A DNA stretch of 64,000 nucleotides, from assembly GCA_903893315.1 (NCBI GenBank), contig CAITLU010000038.1:47120-111119 (forward strand). The letters are read 5' to 3'. The position numbers were made by a program, and so were the translations under genes. The DNA comes from an uncultured bacterium. GTDB lineage: Bacteria > Desulfobacterota > Binatia > UBA1149 > CAITLU01. This document shows positions 30,464 through 40,853 of the stretch, one piece after another. How positions within the stretch are numbered: the first letter of the stretch is position 1; each line of letters opens with the position of its first letter. The notes under the pieces were generated by a model, which was given only the letters and a program-made list of their open reading frames with translations, had not been told where the DNA came from and searched no databases.

Positions 30464-32185
<1,722 letters not shown>

Positions 32186-32199
32186 ACTTCGCGTCCTGA

Positions 32200-33255
32200 T
32201 CAGATCGCCGTGTCCGGCCTCAGCTTACGGTAGGCATCGACGACGGGTGCCAGCTCGGTCGGCGTCGCGCCGTGCATGATCACCGCGTCCGCGCCCAGTT
32301 CCATCTGGCGGCGCACCGCGGCGGCGCATTGGGCCGGGGACCCGGTTGCGGCCGGAGCGAGCCATTCGTCGGGCAGCAGCGTGGCGATGTGCTCAAGCTG
32401 GTCCGTGGAGGCTTTGGCGTCGATCGCCGAGAATCCGAAGCCGGCGACGAGGGGATCGGCGCGGAAGCGTTCGAGCACGGCGGGATCCCAGCGGTTGGTC
32501 TTGACCAGCAGGTCACCGTAGGCCTGGAGATAGGTGGCCAGACGCCCGACCGTCTTCTTCAGTCGCAGCTGCTCCGGCAGGTGATCGCCGACGGTGGCGA
32601 AGCAGGACCAGACCTTGACCTTGGCAGGATCGCGCCCTGCCTGCTCGGCGGCGTCCTTGACCGTCTTGACGCATCGTACGAGCGTCTCGTCGGTGAAGAA
32701 CGTGTGCAGGATCACGGCGTCGAAGGCGCGGCCGCCCAGAGCCAGCGAGTTGCGCGCGAATGCCACGAGTCCGAGCGGAATGTCGAAGTCGAAGTCGCGG
32801 TCCAGGTAGAGCACCGGGTACTTGCCGATCGGTCCGTCGTGGCCGACGACAATTTCCCCGTGCCAGAGGCGGCGCATCAGATTGGCGAAGTCCTCCATCT
32901 GGGCGGTGGTGATGGGCGGTATTCCGTAGGCGTCGAAAATCGGCTTGATGCCGCGGCCGATGCCGAGCACGAAGCGGCCGCCGGTCAGCCCGTGCATGGT
33001 CGACGCGTAGGCCGCGGTGACGATCGGGTGGCGCGTGTTGTGATTGGTCGCGGCCGTGGCGATCTGGATCTGCGACGAGACCGCGCCAGCCGCGCCCGAG
33101 AGCGTGACGGCTTCCTTCGAATTGAAACGTTCGGAGATGAAGGCCGTGCCGAGGCCCATCTCTTCGGCCTGGCGCACTTCATCGATCAGCGCCCGGGCTG
33201 AGCCGGGGGCTCCAGCCAGCGTGTAAAAGCCCAGTTCCAGCATGCGTTGTGACAT
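32200..33255 (-). CDS. F420-type LLM-class oxidoreductase
   Basis: A 351-residue luciferase-like TIM-barrel oxidoreductase. The N-terminal GFYTLAGAPGSARALIDEVRQAEEMGLGTAFISERFN, read in parts, and ATAATNHNTRHPIVTAA, GGRFVLGIGRG and DAVILHTFFTD match the TIGR03857-like F420-dependent group known mainly from mycobacteria and uncultured lineages. These enzymes use reduced F420 or FMN; the substrate is unknown. ATG at 33255 is used; an ATG at 33243 (MLELGFY) is equally possible and neither has a clear ribosome site. It lies next to an acyl-CoA synthetase, so a lipid or steroid-like substrate is possible by context. Confidence 0.85.
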   Translation of the reverse strand: MSQRMLELGFYTLAGAPGSARALIDEVRQAEEMGLGTAFISERFNSKEAVTLSGAAGAVSSQIQIATAATNHNTRHPIVTAAYASTMHGLTGGRFVLGIGRGIKPIFDAYGIPPITTAQMEDFANLMRRLWHGEIVVGHDGPIGKYPVLYLDRDFDFDIPLGLVAFARNSLALGGRAFDAVILHTFFTDETLVRCVKTVKDAAEQAGRDPAKVKVWSCFATVGDHLPEQLRLKKTVGRLATYLQAYGDLLVKTNRWDPAVLERFRADPLVAGFGFSAIDAKASTDQLEHIATLLPDEWLAPAATGSPAQCAAAVRRQMELGADAVIMHGATPTELAPVVDAYRKLRPDTAI

Positions 33256-33410
33256 GCGGGCAACTTATTTTGCTCGGGTGAATAGGCAACTGGCCAGCAC
33301 CGACCCGTAACCGCGATGCTGCGGCGCCGGCGCGCGCTGGCGGTCGAAGCGGCGACCGGATAATCCTAGCGACTCAATTACTGGGGCCGATGCGGCAAAG
33401 AGACACCGAC

Positions 33411-34031
33411 ATGAAACAGAAGTACTTCATCGATTCGCACAAGGGCGCGACCTTCTTCTTCATCCTCGCGATGATCGCGATCTACCACCGCTGGGACAAC
33501 GTCGCGGCTCTCGTGTACCTGGCGATGCACGGCGCCTACGGCTTCCTGTGGCTGCTCAAGAGCCGCAACTTCGGAGACACACAGTGGGAGCAGCCGTGCG
33601 ACATCGCGGATGGTGCGAAGATCTGGGGGGCTTTGTCGATGTACTGGATCGCACCGTGGCTGATCTGCAGCCGCGACATCCGGCCGTCCGCCGTGTGGAT
33701 CGGCATCTGCGTGTTCGCCTACGCGTTCGGGGTTTTCTACCACTTTGCCGCCGACATGCAGAAGACCTACTGGATGCGTCTGAACCGCGGTCATCTGCTC
33801 ACCGAAGGCCTGTGGTCGAAGTTGCGCAACCCCAACTACTTCGGCGAACTGCTGATCTACGCGGGCTTCTCCTCGCTGGCGATGCATCCGCTGCCGCTGC
33901 TGGCTCTGGCGATCTTCGTGACACTGGTGTGGCTGCCGAACATGCGGCGCAAGGACGCTTCGTTGTCGCGCTATCCGGAGTTCGCCGCCTACCGCGCGCA
34001 AAGCAAGTTGTTCATCCCCTGGCTGTTCTGA
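33411..34031 (+). CDS. integral membrane methyltransferase/reductase-like protein
   Basis: A 206-residue multi-spanning membrane protein (213 if the ATG at 33390 is used). Four to five hydrophobic segments are visible (for example TFFFILAMIAIY, IWGALSMYWIAPWLI, WIGICVFAYAFGVFYHF). The C-terminal GLWSKLRNPNYFGELLIYAGF, about residues 145-165, is the conserved motif of the DUF1295/isoprenylcysteine methyltransferase-steroid 5-alpha-reductase superfamily, followed by YPEFAAYRAQSKLFIPW. It may reduce or methylate a lipid-soluble substrate. Divergent from the LLM gene, with 155 bp between. Confidence 0.78.
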   Translation: MKQKYFIDSHKGATFFFILAMIAIYHRWDNVAALVYLAMHGAYGFLWLLKSRNFGDTQWEQPCDIADGAKIWGALSMYWIAPWLICSRDIRPSAVWIGICVFAYAFGVFYHFAADMQKTYWMRLNRGHLLTEGLWSKLRNPNYFGELLIYAGFSSLAMHPLPLLALAIFVTLVWLPNMRRKDASLSRYPEFAAYRAQSKLFIPWLF

Positions 34032-34609
34032 GCTTGGACTGGGGAGGCAGGTTCTTCTCCCCGTATAGTAGGGAAATAAAGCCGACACTCGCGCAGTCGC
34101 CCGCAAGTATAGAATCGGCACACCGCCGAGCCTTCACGACACGCGACTCGGCTGACTTTTTCAGGATGCCCGCGTGACCAGCCGATAAGGCGATTTCCCA
34201 GTCCCTGGTGATTCCGTTCCAGATGGCAGTGGTAGACGTCGAAGCGCACACACACACAACAACTCGGCCAACTGCCGCTTGACCTTCCCGATGTGAGAAT
34301 CCGGGCACGCCGTCGAGAGCAGGCGGCGTGAGGTCGATCGCGCGCGCCCCGCATGGCATCACCGCGGACGAAACGTGGGATTGCTCTGAAGCCGATGGCA
34401 GGCCGCGGTTGCTCGCTAACTCCGCAAGCTAGACCGCTTCGTCGCTCGCGTTTTACGCCGGCCGAGTTTCCGCACCCTACACCGGGAGTGAGCCTTCCAT
34501 CAGGTCGGCCATACGTCAATGATCGCAGTGAGGACGAGGTTCTCGGGTGGGATGAGTGCCGTATGGTACGTCGCCCCCGGGAGATATCCGCCTCAGGGAG
34601 GAAAGATTC
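34032..34609. other. 578 bp non-coding stretch with decayed integrase
   Basis: No intact gene is seen. The left part carries a broken integrase C-terminus on the minus strand and a six-unit CA repeat. The right part leads into the secreted esterase gene, whose ribosome site AGGGAGGAAA is at its end. TATAGTAGGGA near 34067 could be part of a former element end. Confidence 0.6.
34141..34300 (-). pseudogene. remnant of an integrase-type transposase, left copy
   Basis: On the minus strand one frame reads YHCHLERNHQGLGNRLIG, the typical C-terminal end of rve-fold integrase transposases. The upstream part (GKVKRQLAEL) is in a different frame. The break coincides with a CA repeat at 34247-34258, so the fragment is frameshifted. 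No N-terminal domain or catalytic DDE region is left. A homologous fragment in the same orientation is at 37211-37400, and ACGCGACTCGGC occurs exactly in both (34141-34152 and 37238-37249). Confidence 0.7.
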
Positions 34610-36997
34610 ATGCAAGCACTGCGTTTTCGTACTTGGGCAAGCGCCACACTGGTGGCCACCCTCGCCACCTTTGGCTTCGGAGTGGCGACCGCCGCCCACG
34701 CCGCCGACAAGTGTCGAACTGGCAGTTTGGGTCCGTCGGACAACATTTCCATTGCGGGAGTGCGAGCCGTGATCGCCCAGCAATGCTCGTGCGCGTCCTT
34801 CGACGGCTCCGATCCGACAAAGACCCATGGTGCGTTCGTCAAGTGCGCGGTCGCGGTGGTCAACGACGCCACCGACGGAACGCCAGTCTCCGGCTTTTCG
34901 CTCCGCTCGCAGTGCAAGGGAGAGATCAAGAAGATTTACGCGAAAGCGGCGTGCGGCTATCCCGCGAGTGATCCATGGGTTTCGTGCTGCGAGTACAAGC
35001 CGTCGAGCGGTGCGCTCAATGGCGGCGCCAAGAAGTTGTCCAAGTGCAGCGACAGCGGCGCTTCGGTAGTGCGCAACGTGTGCGACTCTTCGCCGTTCGC
35101 CGTCGATGCCTGCAGCTTCGACGCGACCAACACCTGCAAAGCATCGCCGGTAGTTCAGGAAACCGTGAATCTGCCGAGTCCCGCCGAGCCGGTTCAGACG
35201 CCCGGCAGCGGCGGTGTCTTCGTCACCAATCCGAAGCTGCTCGCCCAGTTCGGTGGCGCGTCGTTCTCGCTCAACAACGCGCGCTACACCCGCCATCACC
35301 TGGCCCACGCGGTCGGTTCGCCCGATGCCATCCTTGTCCTGGTGCCTGGCTTCGAAGGCGGCGCCGGCAACTTCCGTATCCTGGCGCAGAACCTCATCAC
35401 CAGAGCGCAGGCCGACAACTTCACGCTGGAGGTATGGGCTTATGATCGGCGTTCCAACCAGCTCGAGGATCTCGAAGGGCTCGACCTGGCCGAACAGTAC
35501 TCGAGTCCGCAGATCGCGCTGGACTGGCTGTTCGGAGACGAACTCGGCCTGACTCTGCACCCGGTGCTGGCGGCTGGACCGAACCGGCGCGGCGTGTTCT
35601 ACGACACGCAGGCCGACATTCCGTTCGTGGCCAACTGGACGCCGCTCGTTTTCGCGCGGGACATCGACACGATCGTTGCCGCGGCATCGGCGGCGGCGAC
35701 CAATCACAACGTCTTCCTCGGTGGGCACTCGATGGGCACGACGTTCACCGCGCGCTACGCTGCTACCGATTTCAACCTGACCGGAGTGGGCCCGGCCGAT
35801 CCGGGCTACGCCAAAGTGCGCGGCCTGGTCCTGCTCGAAGGCGGTGGCGGCAACACTTCCGGGGCGTCACTGACCGCCGATACGCTCGATCGCATCGAGG
35901 CCAAGTTCGACGGCGGCCTCTATGCCGCCGTGCGCGACAACGCCGCGCGTTGCGTAAACGGTACGACGCCGTGCACGATCGCAACCGAAGCGACCGACTG
36001 CCTCGGACAGGTTCCGGCAAAGTGCACGCTGCCGGCGACGTCGTACTCGGTGTCGAGTCTGCTGAACGCGCGCATACTGGCGGCTGGAGAAGTCACCGCG
36101 ATTCAGTCGATCGCCGACCCCGACAAGGGCGAGAACATCCTGCGCGTCGACCAGGGTTCACCCGGCAATTACGCGATCGACAAGGTTCCCGATCTGGCAA
36201 ACCTTGCCTACCTGGGACGCTGGACCGCTTACGGCGGGCTCGGCAGCTTCGTCGACGACGACGGGATGGTGGCCGGTTCCGCGTCTTTCGTCGCAACCTC
36301 GGTGGGCGGTGAGGGTCCGTTCGCCGCCAACCCCGTCCGTACCTGGAAAGACATCACCGAGGGAATCGCGCCTGCCAACATTCCCTACAACGGCCCCGCG
36401 CCGACCTCGTTGCCTGCCGGAATCTGGGGACAGGAAAAGGAAGTCACGCGCATCGATCGCCTGATGGGCAACTTCTACGAGGGCGGGACCAACTTCACCG
36501 ACACCTACTTCCCGAGTTCTGGCCTCAGCGTGACTTCGGTGACCGGCGTCTGCACTGGCGGATTCTGCACCGTCGGCAACGTCGGTGCGGCGTGCTCGAC
36601 CGCAACCCAGTGCAGCCAATCGATTAGCCTCGACTCCAGCGCGCTCTCGATCGGTCGCGGACGGCGTGACATCGAGAACCTGACGCAGGCCGCCGCGATC
36701 AACGTTCCGGTGATCGCGTTCGGCGGGAGCAACGGACTCGCCACGGTTCCGGGTGCCTTCACCGCCTTCGGGCTCAGCATCGGCACGTGCAGCGCGCCGG
36801 GCTGCGACGGCACCCAGCGCGTCGTCGATGCGAGTACGCCGAATACGGCGTTTCCCACCTTCGGCGGCGTCGCCGGCGGATTCGAAGCGTACATTGCCGA
36901 GGGATTCGCGCATCTGGACGTCGTGACGGCGGAGGACAATGCCGACAATCCCGTTCCGGCCGCGCTGGTCGCATTCCTGGAGCGCAACGCGCAGTAG
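34610..36997 (+). CDS. large secreted cysteine-rich alpha/beta hydrolase (esterase/lipase-like)
   Basis: A 795-residue exported protein. Residues 1-30 are a signal peptide ending AAHAADKC. Residues about 30-165 form a cysteine-rich module (QQCSCASF, HGAFVKCAVAVV, WVSCCEYK) of a type common in secreted proteins of deltaproteobacteria-like lineages. From about residue 230 an alpha/beta hydrolase follows: LVLVPGFEGGAGNFRILAQ, nucleophile elbow GGHSMGTTF, and the likely catalytic His in EGFAHLDVV near the C-terminus. Inserts contain paired-cysteine segments (GFCTVGNVGAACSTATQCSQ). AGGGAGGAAA before the ATG at 34610 decides the start. It lies alone between two integrase remnants, which suggests acquisition or movement as cargo. 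The substrate is unknown. Confidence 0.82.
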   Translation: MQALRFRTWASATLVATLATFGFGVATAAHAADKCRTGSLGPSDNISIAGVRAVIAQQCSCASFDGSDPTKTHGAFVKCAVAVVNDATDGTPVSGFSLRSQCKGEIKKIYAKAACGYPASDPWVSCCEYKPSSGALNGGAKKLSKCSDSGASVVRNVCDSSPFAVDACSFDATNTCKASPVVQETVNLPSPAEPVQTPGSGGVFVTNPKLLAQFGGASFSLNNARYTRHHLAHAVGSPDAILVLVPGFEGGAGNFRILAQNLITRAQADNFTLEVWAYDRRSNQLEDLEGLDLAEQYSSPQIALDWLFGDELGLTLHPVLAAGPNRRGVFYDTQADIPFVANWTPLVFARDIDTIVAAASAAATNHNVFLGGHSMGTTFTARYAATDFNLTGVGPADPGYAKVRGLVLLEGGGGNTSGASLTADTLDRIEAKFDGGLYAAVRDNAARCVNGTTPCTIATEATDCLGQVPAKCTLPATSYSVSSLLNARILAAGEVTAIQSIADPDKGENILRVDQGSPGNYAIDKVPDLANLAYLGRWTAYGGLGSFVDDDGMVAGSASFVATSVGGEGPFAANPVRTWKDITEGIAPANIPYNGPAPTSLPAGIWGQEKEVTRIDRLMGNFYEGGTNFTDTYFPSSGLSVTSVTGVCTGGFCTVGNVGAACSTATQCSQSISLDSSALSIGRGRRDIENLTQAAAINVPVIAFGGSNGLATVPGAFTAFGLSIGTCSAPGCDGTQRVVDASTPNTAFPTFGGVAGGFEAYIAEGFAHLDVVTAEDNADNPVPAALVAFLERNAQ

Positions 36998-37062
36998 AGT
37001 GTCCAGTACGACCGCGGCGCGCCGCAAGCTTACGCGCGCGTCATGCTGCGGGATCGCGAAGA

Positions 37063-37098
37063 AACGGCCCATCACCTTAACTGGTGGTGGGCCGTTTT
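37063..37098 (+). terminator. intrinsic terminator of the secreted esterase gene
   Basis: AACGGCCCATCACC pairs with GGTGGTGGGCCGTT (14 bp, one G-T pair) around a six-base loop TTAACT, and ends in TTTT. It lies 66 bp after the esterase stop codon and is the clearest intrinsic terminator in the window. Confidence 0.85.
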
Positions 37099-37210
37099 GC
37101 GGAGCGGGTTCTCCTGCTGAACGGGCAAAATGTGTCGTGTAATCGACAAGCCGTCTCCGTAGTGTGCCGTTATTACACCTAACCCTACGCAGCCTCCCGA
37201 TAGTAAGAGT

Positions 37211-37400
37211 TCAGGACGGCGCCGAGGCGTTAGCGGAACGCGACTCGGCCGACGTCTGGCGGCTTTCCTCGTGCCTCTCGATCAGCCGGTTGTTGAGACC
37301 TTGGTGATTGTGTTCGATATGGAAGTGGGCGGCATACTGCGAGACGATGAGGCGAAGATCCCGAAGTGTACGGAAACTCAGCCGACGCTCACGCGACCTT
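37211..37400 (-). pseudogene. remnant of an integrase-type transposase, right copy
   Basis: The minus strand encodes about 60 residues without a stop, including SFRTLRDLRL, SQYAAHFHIEHNHQGLNNRL and IERHEESRQTSAES, ending at a stop codon at 37211-37213. This is the C-terminal end of an rve-fold integrase, with NHQGL as the marker. No start, catalytic core or terminal repeats remain. It matches the left copy at 34141-34300 in sequence and orientation but has kept its frame. Confidence 0.75.
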
Positions 37401-37487
37401 CCGATAGCGGCAGTTCGCTGACACGCGGGCGCGAGGCTGCGATCGCGTTCAGGCTCCAGTCAGCCGAGTTCTTGTACTCTGCGGGGT

Positions 37488-40400
37488 TCAGTACTGCGGC
37501 GGCGGGCCGAGCAGATCCAAGGGCAGCCACGCCTTGCGCGGTTTGCCGGCGCCCGTTGCGGCGCTGCCGGGCACATCGACAGGTTGCCACTGCCTGCCGT
37601 TTCCCGGTTCCGTGACGACGACACCGGATGCTACGAATTGCTGACCACCCCAGGCCTTGGAAACTTCAGAGGATGTTTCGGTCGCCTGTTCTCGCATCGC
37701 GACCGCGCCGGCGCCGACGCCTTCGCTTGTGAATACGGCATAGCCGTCGATGCGCAGCGAACCCGGCGCGAGCCCGCTCTCGAGCACCTCCACATCAGCC
37801 GCTGCCACCCAGCCGTAGCGCACGTCGTCTGCGTAAGGCGGTCCGTCCTGGGCCAAGGTCGCGCTCGGCATGTCGATGCAGAAGAAGCCGGGAACCAGTT
37901 CGCCGTAGGATACGTATTGCTGATCCTTGGCGAGATAGGCGGGGGCGCCGCCGCTGACGCCGGCGCGCGAGGCCGCCGTTGCCTGCGTGATGCGAATGCG
38001 GCTTCGCATCATGAAATCGCGAGGATCAAGGTGAGTCTGAAGTGCGCCGTCGGGGCTCTCGGGCAGACGAGCGGCAAAGGGGTGGAAGTTCTTGTAGTAC
38101 TCCGCGCCGAGCGCCTTGCGGCTGAGCGGTTCGATGAGGTTGGCGAGGACACCGAAGTGCAATTGAACAGGGATCGTCGTCGAACCGCTGCTTCCGACGA
38201 TCGCGATGCGCTCGCCTTGCTCTACGCAACCGCGGCGTGCGAAGACCTTGCCGAGATGGGCGTAAACGGAGTAGACGCCGGCTCCGTGACGAACGACGAC
38301 GTAGTTGCCCCAACCGCCGGTGCATCTGCCGTCGGGCGGATTGACGGCGGCATCGGCGGGTGAGGGACAGCCTCTTCGCAACGCGACCACTTCACCGTCG
38401 GCCGCCGCGTAGACCGGAGTCCGATCGGGAGGTTCTTGCATCTGCGAAAGCAGGTCGATTCCCGAGTGGTAGCCGAGCGCGCCAGCGCTGAGCGGCACGG
38501 ACCCGAAACTCGCGTAGTCCTGCACCACGCGTGGTTGCTCGAGCGGCCACGCCAGGGTCGGCGTCGACGAGGGATCGGCGCATTCGGCGGGCGCTACCGT
38601 AAGCGGCGTGCTGGCACGGTCGTTGTTCGCGTCGATCTGTCCTGATGTCGCCGTCGTGTCGAGAACTGCCCAGACCAGGTTGGCTCCGATCGGGCGAGCG
38701 TTGATCGTCGCCGCGCAGCGCACCGCCACGCTCGCCTGCGGCGCAAGAGCGGGCGTCGCCACTTCCGGACACAGCACGTCATCGCCGTCAGCGACGCCGC
38801 CGGTATTCTGGTTGATCAGCAGAGTCGTCACCGAGGCGCGGGCGTCGCGGTTTCCCACGTTGGCGATCCTCACCTTGATGACCAGCGACTCACCGTTGCG
38901 CGCCCTGGCCGGGCGCACCGTTAGCCTCGTGACCGTCAGGTCGGGTCCGTCGGGCGGCGTCACCGTAAACGCGATGTTTCTGCTGTCGTTGCTGAGGTCG
39001 GTTTGGCCGGCACTGGCGCCGATGTCGGCGGTGGCCCACAGATACGCGGGGCCCGAAGCCTCGTCGCCGATAGTCCAGTTGCAGTTGATGTCCACGGCGG
39101 AGCCCGCGGAAAGAGACCCGGTGGGTACTGCGCCGCACAAGATCGGGTCTGTATCGAGCAGCGTGGCGGAATTGGTGTTGATGCGGAATCTCGTCGTCGA
39201 CGGCGCAGCCGTCGCGTTGCCCTGGTTCTGGATTCTCGCGGTGATCGCCACGGATGCTCCACGGGGTGCGGAGGTGGAAGTCGCCCGCAGGCTCTCGACG
39301 ACGAGGTCGGGCGCCGGCGCCGGCACCACGTTGAAGGCAGCGGCCAGTTTGTCGTTGTCGCGGTTGTCCTGTCCGGCAAGATCGGTGATGTCGGCGACCG
39401 CCCACACGAAGTTGTTACCTGCGGGACGTTCGGCGAGAGTCGCCTTGCACTTGACCTGAACGCTGGCGCCCGGCGTCAGCGCAGCAGTGTCGACCTGGTC
39501 GCACAGCACTGCGTCCGTGTCGGCAACGGCGTCGGCGCTCTGGTTGATGACGATGCGTGTCTTCGAAGCCGGCGCGTTGCCGGCTCCGTCGTTGGCGATC
39601 CTGGCCGTAACGGTTACGGAAGTACCGTTGGGACCGCTGGCGGGACTGAGCGACACAGTGCGCACGACGAGATCCGGAGTCGGCGCGGGATCGACGGTGA
39701 ACAGGGTGCTGCCGTCATCGTTGGTACGGTCCGACTGGCCGGCAGTGTCGCCGCTGTCGGCTATCGCCCAGATGTAGTTGGTGCCTGTAGGCCGGTCCGT
39801 CACTGTCGGCGTGCACTTGACCTGCGCGGTCGAGCCGACCGCGATCGACGGTGTGTTGATCGGGCCGCAGAGTTGCGTGTCGTTGCTGCCCACCTTGTCC
39901 GGATCCTGGTTGATGCGGATGCGCGCGGCGGAGGCGAGAGCGGCTGCATTTCCCTGATTCCTGATCGTCGCGGTGATCGATACCGACTTGCCGTTGGGGC
40001 CGCTGGTGGGATTGACGACGACGCTGTCGATGACGAGGTCGGCGGCCGGGCTTGCTGCCACTTCGAGAGCGGCAGCGCCGCGGTCGTTGGTCGTGTCGGT
40101 CTGTCCGGCGCTCTTGTTAACGTCGGCGATCGCCCACACGTAGTTGGTTCCGGCAGGCCGCCCGTCGATCGTCTGCACGCATTGAATCTGCACGCTCGCG
40201 TCGACGGCGACGGTCGGTGTCGCGATGTTGCACAGCTCCGTGTCGGCAGGTGTAACGGCGCCGGCGTCCTGATTGATGCGGATCCGCGTCGTCGAGGTCT
40301 GCGCGGCGGCGTTGCCCTGGTTCTTGATGGTGACGGTGATCGTCACGGCCTGACCGTTGGTCACGCTCGTGGGCGCCACGACGATGCTCTGCACGATCAG

Positions 40401-40853
40401 GTCGGGTGCAGGGGTGCTGACGACGGTGAACAGAGCACTCTTGCGGTCGTTGTCGACGACTAGCTGGCCGGCGGTCTTGTTCACGTCAGCGATCGCCCAG
40501 ATGTAATTCGCGCCGTCGGGGCGTTGGCTGAGCGTCGCCTTGCAGCCGACATCGACGCTCGAGCCCGGTGTCAGCGATGCGGTAGCGAGGCTTCCGCACA
40601 GTATGATGTCACTCGAGCCGACACTGCCGGGATCCTGATTGATGCGGATGCGAGTGGTGGATTCGGCGGCGGTCGCGTCGCCCTGATTGCGGATCGTCGC
40701 GGTGATATCGACCGCAGTCGCGTTGGGTCCGCTGTCAGGGCTGAGCAGCAGTTTCTCGACCAGGAGGTCGGGCGCGGCCGACGAAACGGATGCCTGCGCC
40801 ACCAGGCCGAGGATGACGGCAGCCGCAAACGTACGCAGCGTCCGCGAGAACAT
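37488..40853 (-). CDS. secreted CARDB six-repeat protein with LytM/M23 domain
   Basis: A 1,121-residue exported protein. A signal peptide (residues 1-27, ending VSSAAPDL) is followed by six CARDB-type Ig-like repeats of about 122 residues. Each begins with PDLxV and contains NQGxA..S.TRIRINQ, a Cys pair (LCG.., VxCK/T) and a YxWAIAD strand. Next comes an M23/LytM domain from about residue 755: the zinc ligands His and Asp are in GYHSGIDLL, and VYAHLGK is present, but the usual HLHF appears as QLHFGV, so the first His of HxH is lost. One or two SH3-like segments close the protein. It starts one base inside the stop codon of the LLM gene (TGATG), so translation is coupled. It may be an adhesive wall-associated protein with weak or no peptidase activity. 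Confidence 0.85.
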   Translation of the reverse strand: MFSRTLRTFAAAVILGLVAQASVSSAAPDLLVEKLLLSPDSGPNATAVDITATIRNQGDATAAESTTRIRINQDPGSVGSSDIILCGSLATASLTPGSSVDVGCKATLSQRPDGANYIWAIADVNKTAGQLVVDNDRKSALFTVVSTPAPDLIVQSIVVAPTSVTNGQAVTITVTIKNQGNAAAQTSTTRIRINQDAGAVTPADTELCNIATPTVAVDASVQIQCVQTIDGRPAGTNYVWAIADVNKSAGQTDTTNDRGAAALEVAASPAADLVIDSVVVNPTSGPNGKSVSITATIRNQGNAAALASAARIRINQDPDKVGSNDTQLCGPINTPSIAVGSTAQVKCTPTVTDRPTGTNYIWAIADSGDTAGQSDRTNDDGSTLFTVDPAPTPDLVVRTVSLSPASGPNGTSVTVTARIANDGAGNAPASKTRIVINQSADAVADTDAVLCDQVDTAALTPGASVQVKCKATLAERPAGNNFVWAVADITDLAGQDNRDNDKLAAAFNVVPAPAPDLVVESLRATSTSAPRGASVAITARIQNQGNATAAPSTTRFRINTNSATLLDTDPILCGAVPTGSLSAGSAVDINCNWTIGDEASGPAYLWATADIGASAGQTDLSNDSRNIAFTVTPPDGPDLTVTRLTVRPARARNGESLVIKVRIANVGNRDARASVTTLLINQNTGGVADGDDVLCPEVATPALAPQASVAVRCAATINARPIGANLVWAVLDTTATSGQIDANNDRASTPLTVAPAECADPSSTPTLAWPLEQPRVVQDYASFGSVPLSAGALGYHSGIDLLSQMQEPPDRTPVYAAADGEVVALRRGCPSPADAAVNPPDGRCTGGWGNYVVVRHGAGVYSVYAHLGKVFARRGCVEQGERIAIVGSSGSTTIPVQLHFGVLANLIEPLSRKALGAEYYKNFHPFAARLPESPDGALQTHLDPRDFMMRSRIRITQATAASRAGVSGGAPAYLAKDQQYVSYGELVPGFFCIDMPSATLAQDGPPYADDVRYGWVAAADVEVLESGLAPGSLRIDGYAVFTSEGVGAGAVAMREQATETSSEVSKAWGGQQFVASGVVVTEPGNGRQWQPVDVPGSAATGAGKPRKAWLPLDLLGPPPQY

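Larger units (their letters stand above)
36998..37487. other. 490 bp non-coding stretch with terminator and integrase remnant
   Basis: Holds the terminator of the esterase gene (37063-37098) and the right copy of the decayed integrase. No intact gene is seen on either strand. Confidence 0.6.

Noticed and set aside
33989..35728. A 579-codon minus-strand frame running through the integrase remnant into the esterase gene
   Set aside because: Only the part with NHQGL is meaningful. The rest is the antisense shadow of the secreted esterase.
39181..40660. Repeated short strings suggesting a CRISPR or tandem DNA repeat
   Set aside because: They are the coding repeats of the CARDB domains, spaced about 366 bp and diverged, with no spacer structure.
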